This document shows, one piece after another, positions 1 to 7,395 of a stretch of DNA of 23,035 nucleotides (position 1 is the first letter of the stretch; the number at the start of each line of letters is the position of its first letter). This DNA is from UBA2421 sp002343075 (lineage in GTDB: Bacteria > Planctomycetota > Phycisphaerae > Tepidisphaerales > Tepidisphaeraceae), in the NCBI GenBank assembly GCA_937982565.1, contig CALJLN010000018.1, positions 1-23,035 on the forward strand. Direction: 5' to 3'. The position numbers and the translations under genes are program-made. The notes beneath the pieces are model-generated. The model saw only the letters and a program-made list of their open reading frames with translations, had not been told where the DNA came from and did no database searches.

Positions 1-5
1 CAAAG

Positions 6-21
6 TGTTCCGCGCGGAACA
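6..21. repeat. parS-like 16-bp palindrome, copy 1
   Basis: Perfect palindrome TGTTCCGCGCGGAACA. It differs from the canonical ParB site TGTTTCACGTGAAACA at four positions placed symmetrically, and from the GC-rich parS variant TGTTCCACGTGGAACA at only two. It could be a centromere site, a regulator operator or a dispersed intergenic repeat. The identical 16-mer occurs at 49-64 and 22967-22982. The palindrome is directly visible; the parS reading is inference. Confidence 0.6.
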
Positions 22-26
22 ATGGC

Positions 27-40
27 CTGCCCTCTGCCCG
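27..40. repeat. two heptamer units CTGCCCN
   Basis: CTGCCCT at 27-33 and CTGCCCG at 34-40 lie between the first two palindromes. They are the reverse complement of the NGGGCAG heptamer tandemly repeated beside the third palindrome at 22984-23025. Palindrome and heptamer therefore travel together at both ends of the window. Confidence 0.5.
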
Positions 41-48
41 CTCCGATT

Positions 49-64
49 TGTTCCGCGCGGAACA
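49..64. repeat. parS-like 16-bp palindrome, copy 2
   Basis: Second exact copy of TGTTCCGCGCGGAACA, extended by one matching base pair on each side (48-65). Its centre is 43 bp from that of copy 1, about four helical turns. A TTG at 48 inside it opens an in-frame upstream extension of tadA, but that extension has no resemblance to the deaminase family, so the palindrome is taken as non-coding. Confidence 0.6.
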
Positions 65-194
65 ATGGCGGGGGTGTTGCTTGGTGGCGTTGGGGGCGCG
101 CTGGGGTGGGGTTGTGGATCATCGATTTGCGGGGAGGTATCATGCGTTGACCTCGGCTGTCACCCAATTGTCTCCCATTGATCCAACTCCGCTC

Positions 195-644
195 ATGCAC
201 CTTGCGATCGAGCAGGCGAGGCTGGCGGAGGTGGGGGGGGATGTGCCGATTGGGTGTGTCGTGGTGCATCAGCCGACGGGCAGGGTGATCGGCGTGGGGC
301 ATAACCGGCGGGAGCGCGACAACGACCCGGCGGGGCATGCCGAGATCATTGCCATGCGACAGGCGGGGCAGGCGCTGGGGACTTGGCGGCTTGATGAGTG
401 TGTGCTGGTGGTGACGCTCGAGCCGTGCCCGATGTGTGCCGGGGCGATCGTGAACGCGCGACTGAATCGGTTGATCTACGGCTGCGACGACCCCAAGGCC
501 GGGGCGGTTCGGACGCTTTACCAGATCTGCGACGACGCCCGGCTCAATCATCGGGTGGCGATCGAACGGGGGGTGTTGGCAGAGGAATGCGGGCGGCTGT
601 TGTCGGGATTCTTTAAGAAACAGCGTGCGTTGGGGAAGAAGTGA
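195..644 (+). CDS. tadA: tRNA-specific adenosine deaminase TadA
   Basis: Predicted to deaminate adenosine 34 to inosine in the anticodon wobble position of tRNA-Arg(ACG), which is needed to read CGN codons. From ATG 195 the protein has 149 residues, close to the usual 150-170. The zinc-deaminase signature is complete: HAE with H48 as zinc ligand and E50 as proton shuttle, and PCPMC with C78 and C81 as the other ligands. The frame stays open upstream to a TTG at 48 inside a palindromic repeat, but those 49 residues look unlike any deaminase N-terminus, so ATG 195 is preferred. No clear Shine-Dalgarno precedes it. The C-terminus (GFFKKQRALGKK) is the basic tail typical of TadA. Confidence 0.93.
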   Translation: MHLAIEQARLAEVGGDVPIGCVVVHQPTGRVIGVGHNRRERDNDPAGHAEIIAMRQAGQALGTWRLDECVLVVTLEPCPMCAGAIVNARLNRLIYGCDDPKAGAVRTLYQICDDARLNHRVAIERGVLAEECGRLLSGFFKKQRALGKK

Positions 645-686
645 CGTAAGTGCTCCAATTGCAGCGGCTTACGGATGCCTCTTTTT
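645..686 (+). terminator. weak hairpin after tadA
   Basis: CGTAAG at 645-650 pairs with CTTACG at 668-673, with an inner TGC/GCA pairing, followed eight bases later by a run of five T (682-686). The long loop and the gap before the T run make this a weak candidate terminator for tadA. Confidence 0.3.
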
Positions 687-696
687 GCAAAGTCTA

Positions 697-743
697 AACT
701 CCGGAGTTGCGCATGAGTAAGAGGGTGGGCGCAACGATTGCGC
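697..743. promoter_or_regulatory. two short inverted repeats upstream of the TPR cluster
   Basis: AACTCCGGAGTT (697-708) is a perfect 12-bp palindrome. GCGCAA at 729-734 and TTGCGC at 738-743 form a perfect 6-bp inverted repeat around three bases. Both lie in the 181-base gap between tadA and the gene at 826. They could be operators or hairpins; no regulator is known. Confidence 0.25.
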
Positions 744-825
744 GGTTCACCGGGGGTCGTTTTTCGGGTATCCTCGCGGGACTCGGGCGCGACAGCGTCC
801 GGCGAGTGGCAGTGCGCATTGGGTA

Positions 826-1722
826 ATGAATATGGACTCGACGACACCTTTTCCCGGTTGGTTTGATGTTCCGGCGATGATCGAGCGATCGTCGCCGAGG
901 GCGCGGAGCAATTGGTGGCGGTGGGTGGTGGCATCGGCGCTGATTGGTCTGATGGTTGCGATGCTAAGCGGCGGAAGCAACGCGACTGCCGACCTGATGA
1001 TTCGGCTGTTTACCGGTGTGGTGCTGGTGGTGTTGATGGTGATTGGCGGCGGGGTAGTTGTCGCGTTGAATCGCGCCGCCGCGGCCGAGCGAGATCAGGT
1101 GGAGCAGGTCGAGCGCGCGGTGACATTGCGCCAGTGGTCCGTTGCTGCGGCGATACTGCACCAGTTGCTGTTGCGTCCGATGCTGAGCCACCGCGCGCGG
1201 GTCGAGGCGTTGATTTATCTTTCAAACGTCCTGGGCCGGTATCACAAGTTTGCCGAAGCGATCGAAGTGCAGACGTATCTGTTACAGACTGTGGAGATGG
1301 ATGGCATGACGTCGTTCGGGCTGCGTGCGTCGCGCGCGATGGCGATGTTGCGTGAAGATCATCTGCTCGATGCCGACCGTGCGCTTTCCGAGATGAAGCG
1401 CATGCCCGGCGCAGCGGAGACGGGGCTTTTCGCGCTGGCGAGCATTTTCCGCGATGTGAAGACCGGCCACCATGATGAAGCGATCGAACAGTTTGAGAAG
1501 CATCGAGACGTCATTGCGCGCCAGCTTGGCCATCGCTCGGCGGATGCGCATCTGCTGGTGGCGCTGTCGTATCGCGCGCGCGGCATGACGGATCAGGCGG
1601 CGGTGCACTTTCGTAACGCGACGCTTCTGGCGCCGTCGATCGAACTGCGTCGTCGCTATCCGGAATCGGCGGTGTTGTTTGAAAGCTTTTCGGCGGCGCC
1701 TGCACCCCCGGAGGCGAGCTGA
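826..1722 (+). CDS. membrane-anchored TPR protein, 298 aa
   Basis: Function not recognised. The protein starts with about 30 polar residues, followed by two hydrophobic segments (about 31-48 and 61-80) that should span the membrane. The remaining ~215 residues are helical with the A/L spacing of tetratricopeptide-like repeats, for example the segment around FAEAIEVQTYLLQTV and the one around DQAAVHFRNATLLAP near the end. It is a likely inner-membrane protein with a cytoplasmic protein-interaction domain. Its stop overlaps the next start by one base (TGATG at 1720-1724), so the two are translationally coupled. The next gene has the same two-helix plus TPR plan, and the two are probably ancient paralogues. 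ATG 832 is an alternative start. Confidence 0.75.
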   Translation: MNMDSTTPFPGWFDVPAMIERSSPRARSNWWRWVVASALIGLMVAMLSGGSNATADLMIRLFTGVVLVVLMVIGGGVVVALNRAAAAERDQVEQVERAVTLRQWSVAAAILHQLLLRPMLSHRARVEALIYLSNVLGRYHKFAEAIEVQTYLLQTVEMDGMTSFGLRASRAMAMLREDHLLDADRALSEMKRMPGAAETGLFALASIFRDVKTGHHDEAIEQFEKHRDVIARQLGHRSADAHLLVALSYRARGMTDQAAVHFRNATLLAPSIELRRRYPESAVLFESFSAAPAPPEAS

Positions 1723-2567
1723 TGCTTTCTGCGCAAACAGCCATCGCGACCATTCGCCGTTCGATCACACTTGGAATCACAGTGCGGATGGTGCTGTGGA
1801 TTCTCGTATTGACGGCGGTGGTGGCCGGGCCGTTCTTTCGCCCGCAGACGGATGTCTGGATTGCCGTGGTCGTGCTGACGGCGTTCTGGATTTTTCTGCT
1901 CGCGCGCAGCTTTCGCTCGGCGCGCCTCGGTGCCGATTTTCCTGAACTTGTGGCGGCCGGGCAGTTTGATGCCGCCGAGTCGCAGATCGAGAGTTCGCTG
2001 CGAGCGTTCTCGCTGCTTCGTCCGGCGAAGTTGCTGGCGTTGCACCAACTCGCCGTGCTTCGTCACGCACAGGCGCGCTACGCCGATGCTGCGGCACTTT
2101 CGAGCGAACTGTTGCAGCATCATGGGAGCCGGCTTCGGAGCCTGTCTGGATCGACCCGTCTGATTCTGGCCCAGTCAAGCCTGGAACTGAACGACCTCCC
2201 CACCGCCGGGCAGGCGCTGGCCGAGCTTGGGCAGATGCCTTCGTTGCCGCTGGCCGAGTCGCTGAATCTGGTTGCGCTGCAGGTGGATTATCAGTCGCGG
2301 CTGGGCGCGTGGTCGGCGATGATGGAAGGTTGGATGTCGCGCGTGGCTGTGGCGGAAGTCATGCCATCAACTCCGGCGGCGATGACGCAGGCGATGCTCG
2401 CGCTGGCGGCCGAGAATATCGGGCGTCGCGATGTCGCCAAGTGGCTTGCGGATCGCGCGGCGCTTCTGGTCGATGTACAGGAACTGGTGAAGCACCGGCC
2501 TCAGTTGGCGCAACTCTGGCCGTCGGCTGGCGCCGCGCCTGCTGATACGGAAAACGAATCTGTTTAA
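1722..2567 (+). CDS. membrane-anchored TPR-like protein, 281 aa
   Basis: Function not recognised. The start is well supported: GGAGG at 1710-1714 lies seven bases before ATG 1722, and the ATG overlaps the stop of the upstream gene. Two hydrophobic segments (about residues 22-39 and 45-64) are followed by a helical, alanine/leucine-rich region with TPR-like periodicity (FDAAESQIESSLRAF, YADAAALSSELLQ, TAGQALAELGQM). The architecture matches the preceding gene, so the two products may assemble together at the membrane. The next gene begins six bases after the stop, which makes an operon very likely. Confidence 0.75.
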   Translation: MLSAQTAIATIRRSITLGITVRMVLWILVLTAVVAGPFFRPQTDVWIAVVVLTAFWIFLLARSFRSARLGADFPELVAAGQFDAAESQIESSLRAFSLLRPAKLLALHQLAVLRHAQARYADAAALSSELLQHHGSRLRSLSGSTRLILAQSSLELNDLPTAGQALAELGQMPSLPLAESLNLVALQVDYQSRLGAWSAMMEGWMSRVAVAEVMPSTPAAMTQAMLALAAENIGRRDVAKWLADRAALLVDVQELVKHRPQLAQLWPSAGAAPADTENESV

Positions 2568-2573
2568 GGTTGA

Positions 2574-5042
2574 ATGATCATGTTCAGAACGATAGCACTC
2601 CTCACCGCATTTTCAGTCTGTGCACCCGTGCTCGCGTTGGCGCAATCGCCCGATCGCAACGGTGATCTCGCGGTTGCCGAACGCCTGGCGAAGCTCGCGC
2701 AGCTCTCGCTCGCCAAGCCGGACGTTGGCGACGACAACTTTCGACAAGCCGCGGCGCTGCTGCAGGCGGCTTGCCGGTTGAACCCGAACGAGCCGAGGTT
2801 CTCGCGGCTCCTGGTGGAGGCGCAGCTCCAGTTAAACAACACTGTCGGCGCGACCGAAGCGCTGGAGCTCTATCTGAAGGTGAATCCGCGCGATCAGGTC
2901 GCCCGGCTGCAACTGGTCGATCTGTACGCAGCCGAAATGGAAACGGCGGAGCGTCGGCTGGTCTATTACACGCAGGATCTGCTGCCGATGGAGTCGTTGC
3001 CCGCGGCATTTCGTTCCGCGATCGCGGTGCGCGCTGCGAAGCTCTATCTTGACCGCGATCAGATCAGCCTCGCGTCCGACATGGTGGATCAGGCGTTGCG
3101 GCTCAATCCCCTGAACCCTGAAGCGTGTGAGCTGGATTGGGAGGGCGTGAAGGTACACGGTACTCCAGCCGAGAAGGTCGGCGCGCTGCTTGGATTGCTG
3201 CGCGCTAATCCCGCGCAGCCGGAGGTGATGAATCTCCTGGCGACGGTTCTTTCCAACGCAGGCATGCACGATTCGGCGCAGCGGTGGTGGTCGCAGTCGT
3301 TTGAGATCACCCCGCGCATGGGTCGCCCGCTGAGCAAGGAAGTGATGGTTGAAGCCGCCGCCAGCAACTTTATTCTTGGTCAGACCAAGAGTGCCGAGGC
3401 GCGCGTCGGTTCGTTGATCGCGTTCGACCCAAGCGTCTTTGATGCGCATCTTGTCAATGTCCTTTCCGCGCGCCGGCTGGGCGGCGAAGCGACAATCACC
3501 AAAGCCAATGATGCCGCGCTCGCGTCGGTCGCGGCTCGGATCAACTCGATTCACAAGGAGCTTGCCGGTGAGGAATCACCGACGACGCGGCCCTCGGGCG
3601 AAGTGACGGAACTAATCCCCGATCCCGCCGCCGACGCGGCATTACTGAAGGAAAAGCAGAGGGAAGATCTGACCGAGGCATATGCCGCAGCGTGGAGCGA
3701 CCTGGCATTCCTGGTTCTGATGTACACGGACAAGCCCGCCGAGGCTGATGCCGTTGTCGCGGCCCTGCGTACGATTCTGCCGCCGGAGAGCGTGGTACTG
3801 GCCCGGCTGGAGGGAGTCCAGCTTCTCCGCAACGACAAGGTTGAGGATGGCCGCACGAAGCTCGCGACAGTCGCCGACCGCGATCCACTCTCGCAGATGG
3901 CGCTGATTCAGCTACAGGCCAAAGACGATAAACAAGCCGCCGCGTCGGCGGCAATCGAACTGCTGTCGAGACATCGCGCGGGTTTGATTGGCGCGGTTCT
4001 TGTCGAAGGATTTTCGCAGTTGGACATTCGCCTCGACCCCGTCGAAGAAGAAGCCGCCCCAATTGAAGCCGAGTTGGCCAAGTTCCCCGAAGGATGGTTG
4101 AAGATCCTCACCAAGCCGGAAGATTTCTACTCGCTAACCGCGTCGGCTGAGAAAGTTCCCTTTGCGTTCGGCGAGCCGATCCTGGTGACAGTCGATATCA
4201 AAAACATCGGCAGCTACGACATCGCACTTACCTCCTCGGGCGCGCTCCGGCCCGACTTGTGGTTTGATTGTTCGATGAAGGGTGTGCAGCAGCAGCAGAT
4301 TCCGGGTGTGGCTTTCGAGCGATTTGGGCAGGGGTTGGTGCTTCGTAAAGGCGAGCTTATCTCGCACACGGCGCGCGTGGATCAGGGCCAGCTTTGGCAG
4401 ATGATGCAGCAAAACCCAGGAATCTCATTCCCGCTGTTCTATACGGTGTTTACGAATCCTGTTCCGACTGCGATGGTCGCCGGCCCCGGCCCGGGTGGAT
4501 ATCGCGCAACGCTCCGCGCGATCGAGCGCACGCCGGTGTCTCTGAATACGCCCGGCGCGCGCGACGAGCTTTTCAAGAAGCTTAACCTCGGCGATGCCGG
4601 TGAGAAGATCCGGACCGAGGAGATGCTCGCGCAGTTTTCAGCGATGATCGCTAACCAGCCCGATGCGCCCGCCGAGGCGGCCATGATGGCGGATGAACTT
4701 CGTCAGGCGATCGAGCAGGGCATGAGTGACTCGAACGCGCGCGTGCGTGCGTTCGCGACCTATGTCATTTCGCAGGTCTCACAGGAGCCTCGCAAGACCG
4801 ATCTGGCAATGCGGCTTGCGAACAGTTCCGATTGGTTGCAACGCGTCCTGATCCTGAGTGCGGCAGCCGGCCTGAGCGAGGAAACGCGCGCGGAAGTGCT
4901 TAAAAAGCTGTCGAGCGATGAAGATGCGGTGGTGAAAGAGCTTGCCGAGTCGACCGCGGCGTACCTGGAGCGTTCCGCTGCGGCCACCCAGCCAGCGGAT
5001 GAAGGTGACGCGCCGGCACCGTCGGCGGCTCCGGGAAACTAG
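2574..5042 (+). CDS. large secreted TPR / HEAT-like repeat protein, 822 aa
   Basis: Function not recognised. An N-terminal signal peptide is clear: a short charged start, a hydrophobic stretch, then ALA followed by QS as a probable cleavage site near residue 24. Residues about 30-280 are TPR-like, with repeated patterns such as AAALLQAACRLNPNEP and ASDMVDQALRLNPLNP. A low-complexity linker with TTRP follows near 335. Residues about 500-670 look beta-rich (PFAFGEPILVTVDIKNIG), like an immunoglobulin-type fold. The last ~130 residues are helical repeats resembling HEAT, ending in an Ala/Pro-rich tail. It is probably periplasmic and co-transcribed with the two membrane TPR proteins upstream, suggesting an envelope complex. 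AAGG sits four bases before ATG 2574; ATG 2580 is the alternative start. Confidence 0.8.
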   Translation: MIMFRTIALLTAFSVCAPVLALAQSPDRNGDLAVAERLAKLAQLSLAKPDVGDDNFRQAAALLQAACRLNPNEPRFSRLLVEAQLQLNNTVGATEALELYLKVNPRDQVARLQLVDLYAAEMETAERRLVYYTQDLLPMESLPAAFRSAIAVRAAKLYLDRDQISLASDMVDQALRLNPLNPEACELDWEGVKVHGTPAEKVGALLGLLRANPAQPEVMNLLATVLSNAGMHDSAQRWWSQSFEITPRMGRPLSKEVMVEAAASNFILGQTKSAEARVGSLIAFDPSVFDAHLVNVLSARRLGGEATITKANDAALASVAARINSIHKELAGEESPTTRPSGEVTELIPDPAADAALLKEKQREDLTEAYAAAWSDLAFLVLMYTDKPAEADAVVAALRTILPPESVVLARLEGVQLLRNDKVEDGRTKLATVADRDPLSQMALIQLQAKDDKQAAASAAIELLSRHRAGLIGAVLVEGFSQLDIRLDPVEEEAAPIEAELAKFPEGWLKILTKPEDFYSLTASAEKVPFAFGEPILVTVDIKNIGSYDIALTSSGALRPDLWFDCSMKGVQQQQIPGVAFERFGQGLVLRKGELISHTARVDQGQLWQMMQQNPGISFPLFYTVFTNPVPTAMVAGPGPGGYRATLRAIERTPVSLNTPGARDELFKKLNLGDAGEKIRTEEMLAQFSAMIANQPDAPAEAAMMADELRQAIEQGMSDSNARVRAFATYVISQVSQEPRKTDLAMRLANSSDWLQRVLILSAAAGLSEETRAEVLKKLSSDEDAVVKELAESTAAYLERSAAATQPADEGDAPAPSAAPGN

Positions 5043-5119
5043 CGCCGGTACGGCAAACGGCGCAATCTTCAGGCGGGATGCCCGGTCCACAGGTGGGCCG
5101 GTCGACTGATTGAGAAATC

Positions 5120-5872
5120 GTGACCAACGAACGCAAAACTTTCACCAGCGATTTTCGCCGATTCTTCGTGAGCGGGTTGAAGACCCTTCTGCCTACGCTG
5201 ATTACGATCTGGCTGGTGATGTGGGTGTGGAACTTTCTGTGGGATTCGATTGGCCGTCATATTATCTGGGGCATCAAGATCGCGCAATATCATCTGGGCG
5301 GGCCAACGGCGCAGTGGGGGCATATCGATCGCTTCTGGGATCAGAGGCTTCCCGGGTGGGCGACGCAGCTCATCGGGGTGTTGCTCGCGGTCATACTGGT
5401 TTATCTGGTCGGCCTGCTGGTGGGTAACCTCATCGGCCGCACCTTCTGGAAAGTCGGGGAGGCTGCGGTGATGCGCATTCCGGTCGTCCGTGCGATTTAC
5501 CCGCCCGTGAAGCAGGTGACCGACTTCTTCCTCACCGACAAACGGGCCAATCAGTTCGCCGGGCGGCAGGTGGTGGCAATTCAGCCCCATGAAAACGGAA
5601 TCTGGACAATTGGCCTGGTCACCGGTGCCGGCCCGCAACCGCTGGGCGGCGGGGAGGAGATGCTTAGCGTGTTCTGCCCGAACAGCCCCGCGGCATTCAG
5701 CGGCTATTTGATGGTCGTGCCGCGGAAAAGCATCATCCAACTGCCGTTAACCGTGGAAGAAGCGATGAGGCTGTTCATCAGCGGGGGGGTGATCATCCCC
5801 GATGCAGCAAGGCAGCCGGCGGGGTCGCCCGGGGTGCCAGCGGTCATGCCTGAGGTGCCGGCACGAGCATAG
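5120..5872 (+). CDS. DUF502 family membrane protein
   Basis: Belongs to the DUF502 family, whose biochemical role is unknown to me. From GTG 5120 the protein has 250 residues. The family pattern is visible: FFVSGLKTLLPTLITIW leading into a first membrane helix (about 21-44), a second helix (about 83-105, QLIGVLLAVILVYLVG), then IPVVRAIYPPVKQV (120-133), and later GIWTIGLVTG, VFCPNSPAAFSGYLMVVP and the near-terminal FISGGVIIP. The final ~20 residues are a Pro/Ala/Gly-rich tail. It lies 77 bases after the secreted repeat protein on the same strand and may belong to that transcript. No strong Shine-Dalgarno is seen before the GTG. Confidence 0.88.
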   Translation: MTNERKTFTSDFRRFFVSGLKTLLPTLITIWLVMWVWNFLWDSIGRHIIWGIKIAQYHLGGPTAQWGHIDRFWDQRLPGWATQLIGVLLAVILVYLVGLLVGNLIGRTFWKVGEAAVMRIPVVRAIYPPVKQVTDFFLTDKRANQFAGRQVVAIQPHENGIWTIGLVTGAGPQPLGGGEEMLSVFCPNSPAAFSGYLMVVPRKSIIQLPLTVEEAMRLFISGGVIIPDAARQPAGSPGVPAVMPEVPARA

Positions 5873-6016
5873 CTGGGCGGGTAAGGCTTTTCTTTTTCGC
5901 AGTTGAACTTCCGCGGACTGCCTGTTAGAGCAATGATCGGCTAGAATATCAGGGACGACCCTTCGGCCCGGGCAGGCAAACGCCCCCGGATCGAGCGAGT
6001 TAACAAGGAGAAAGTT

Positions 6017-6355
6017 GTGACAGTTTTAGTCTCCTCGCGGCATATGGATATCACCCCGGCGTTGAAGACATTCGCCGAGCAGAAAGTGAGTAAGCTGACG
6101 CGGTATTACGATCGGATTCAGGAAATCGAGGTTGTTCTCGATTCGGCAAAAGATCATGTGAACGTGGAAATCATCGTGAATGCAGAGCATAAGGCCATGT
6201 TCATCGCGCGCACCGACGGCCCCGATGCGTATGCGAACATCGACGGCTGCATCGACAAGCTCGAACGACAATTGACCGATCACAAGGAAAAAGTCCGCAA
6301 CCGAAAACACCCCGATGACGTAGACGGCGATGGCCGGCCGGTTGCGAAGATCTGA
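6017..6355 (+). CDS. hpf: ribosome hibernation promoting factor, short form
   Basis: Member of the HPF/RaiA (YfiA) family that binds the 30S subunit near the A and P sites and silences idle ribosomes. At 112 residues it is the short form, lacking the C-terminal dimerisation domain of long HPF. Family features seen are the opening VSSRHMDITPALKTFAEQKVSKLTRYYDRI, here split as VSSRHMDITPALK and KVSKLTRYYDRI, then the EVVLD strand and the basic helix around IDKLERQLTDHKEKVRNRK. The GTG start is supported by AAGGAG at 6005-6010. It is the first of five same-strand genes; hpf followed by an EIIA-Ntr gene is also the order in the enterobacterial rpoN operon. Confidence 0.93.
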   Translation: MTVLVSSRHMDITPALKTFAEQKVSKLTRYYDRIQEIEVVLDSAKDHVNVEIIVNAEHKAMFIARTDGPDAYANIDGCIDKLERQLTDHKEKVRNRKHPDDVDGDGRPVAKI

Positions 6356-6435
6356 CGACAAGGCAAAGTTGCCCCCGACCGCAGGGCGATGCCCCTGGCG
6401 GCGGGGTAACTGGGATTTTGAGAGAAACACAGCCC

Positions 6436-6903
6436 ATGAAACTGAGAGACTTCATCGTTACCGAAGCGATTTGTCCGCAGATCAGCGCCGATCATCGCGA
6501 CGGCGCGATCCGAGAGTTGGTCAATGCGCTGGCGCAAGCCGGCGCGATCGAAGCCGAGGCGGTCGACGAGATTGTCACGGCGCTGGTGAAGCGCGAGCAG
6601 AACGGCTCGACCGGCTTCGGCAAGGGCGTTGCCGTGCCTCACGTGAAACACGCCAAGGTGAAGAAGATGGCCGGCACCATCGGCTGTGCTCCTTCCGGCA
6701 TCGATTTTTCGGCGCTGGACCATCAGCCCGTCTACAGCATCGTCCTGCTGCTTTCGCCGGACAATCAGCCGCAGCAGCACTTGCAGGCGATGAACATCAT
6801 TTTCTCCAACCTGCAGCGGGACATGTTCCGTCGCTTCCTGCGTCAGAGCGATACGCAGCAGAAGGTGATTGATCTCATCGACGAAGCCGATCAGGGAAAA
6901 TGA
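6436..6903 (+). CDS. ptsN: PTS EIIA component, PtsN-like (nitrogen/fructose type)
   Basis: EIIA of the PTS-Ntr/fructose family, which accepts phosphate from HPr on a histidine. From ATG 6436 it has 155 residues. The active-site motif GKGVAVPH places the phosphorylated histidine at residue 69, matching H73 of E. coli EIIA-Ntr. The flanking GSTGFGKG and the later VLLLSPDNQPQQHLQ are also family hallmarks. A TTG at 6418 would add six residues, but MKLRDFIV is the usual start. No EIIB or EIIC permease is nearby, so a regulatory rather than a transport role is likely (inference). Its stop overlaps a possible ATG for the ptsH frame (ATGA at 6900-6903). Confidence 0.9.
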   Translation: MKLRDFIVTEAICPQISADHRDGAIRELVNALAQAGAIEAEAVDEIVTALVKREQNGSTGFGKGVAVPHVKHAKVKKMAGTIGCAPSGIDFSALDHQPVYSIVLLLSPDNQPQQHLQAMNIIFSNLQRDMFRRFLRQSDTQQKVIDLIDEADQGK

Positions 6904-7025
6904 GCCGAGGCTTGAGTTGTGTCTTGAGTCAGCAGGTAGACCCTTTGAGTGACGGCGGCGAGATGAACATCGAACGTGCAGAAACGCCCGTTCCAACCTC
7001 GTGTGCGGAAATCACCAGTCCATTC

Positions 7026-7307
7026 ATGGCAACAGCGTCTCGCGACATTTTCGTCCAGAACTCAATGGGTTTGCACGCCCGACCGGCGATGCAATTTGTG
7101 GATCTGGCAAACACCTTTGCATCGAACATTCTCGTGCGCCGGCTGACCGATCCGGCCATTGAGGCGGACGGGAAGAGTGTCATGCAGATGATCATCCTTG
7201 AAGCCGGCCAGGGCACGGCGCTGCGCATCGAGGCCGATGGCGACGACGCCACCCGCGCGGTTGCCGAACTAGCCGAGTTGTTTGAAACCAAGTTTGGTGA
7301 AGACTAG
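7026..7307 (+). CDS. ptsH: phosphocarrier protein HPr
   Basis: HPr passes phosphate from EI to EIIA. From ATG 7026 the protein has 93 residues, the normal size. The active-site motif GLHARPA puts the phosphorylated histidine at residue 17 (His15 in reference proteins). GKSVMQMIIL carries serine 51, equivalent to the Ser46 site that HPr kinase modifies in many bacteria, so control by HprK is possible, although no hprK is in the window. The frame is open upstream: ATG 6963 and ATG 6900 would add 21 or 42 residues, and 6900 overlaps the ptsN stop as ATGA with a weak AGGGA just before it. Family length favours 7026, but translational coupling from 6900 cannot be excluded. Confidence 0.85.
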   Translation: MATASRDIFVQNSMGLHARPAMQFVDLANTFASNILVRRLTDPAIEADGKSVMQMIILEAGQGTALRIEADGDDATRAVAELAELFETKFGED

Positions 7308-7395
7308 GAGTAGCAGTCGGTAGGCACGTTTCGGCTGGCAGCGGTTGAGAATTGAACTGACTGCCCGCCGCCTTCTGCCTGCCGCCTGCCGAGCG

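Noticed and set aside
6..64. LexA/SOS-type operator reading of the GTTC...GAAC palindrome
   Set aside because: The core fits parS spacing and flanks better, and no SOS gene is adjacent; kept only as a remote alternative.
48..194. N-terminal extension of TadA from TTG 48
   Set aside because: The start lies in a palindromic repeat and the 49 residues are unlike any deaminase N-terminus; ATG 195 gives normal length.
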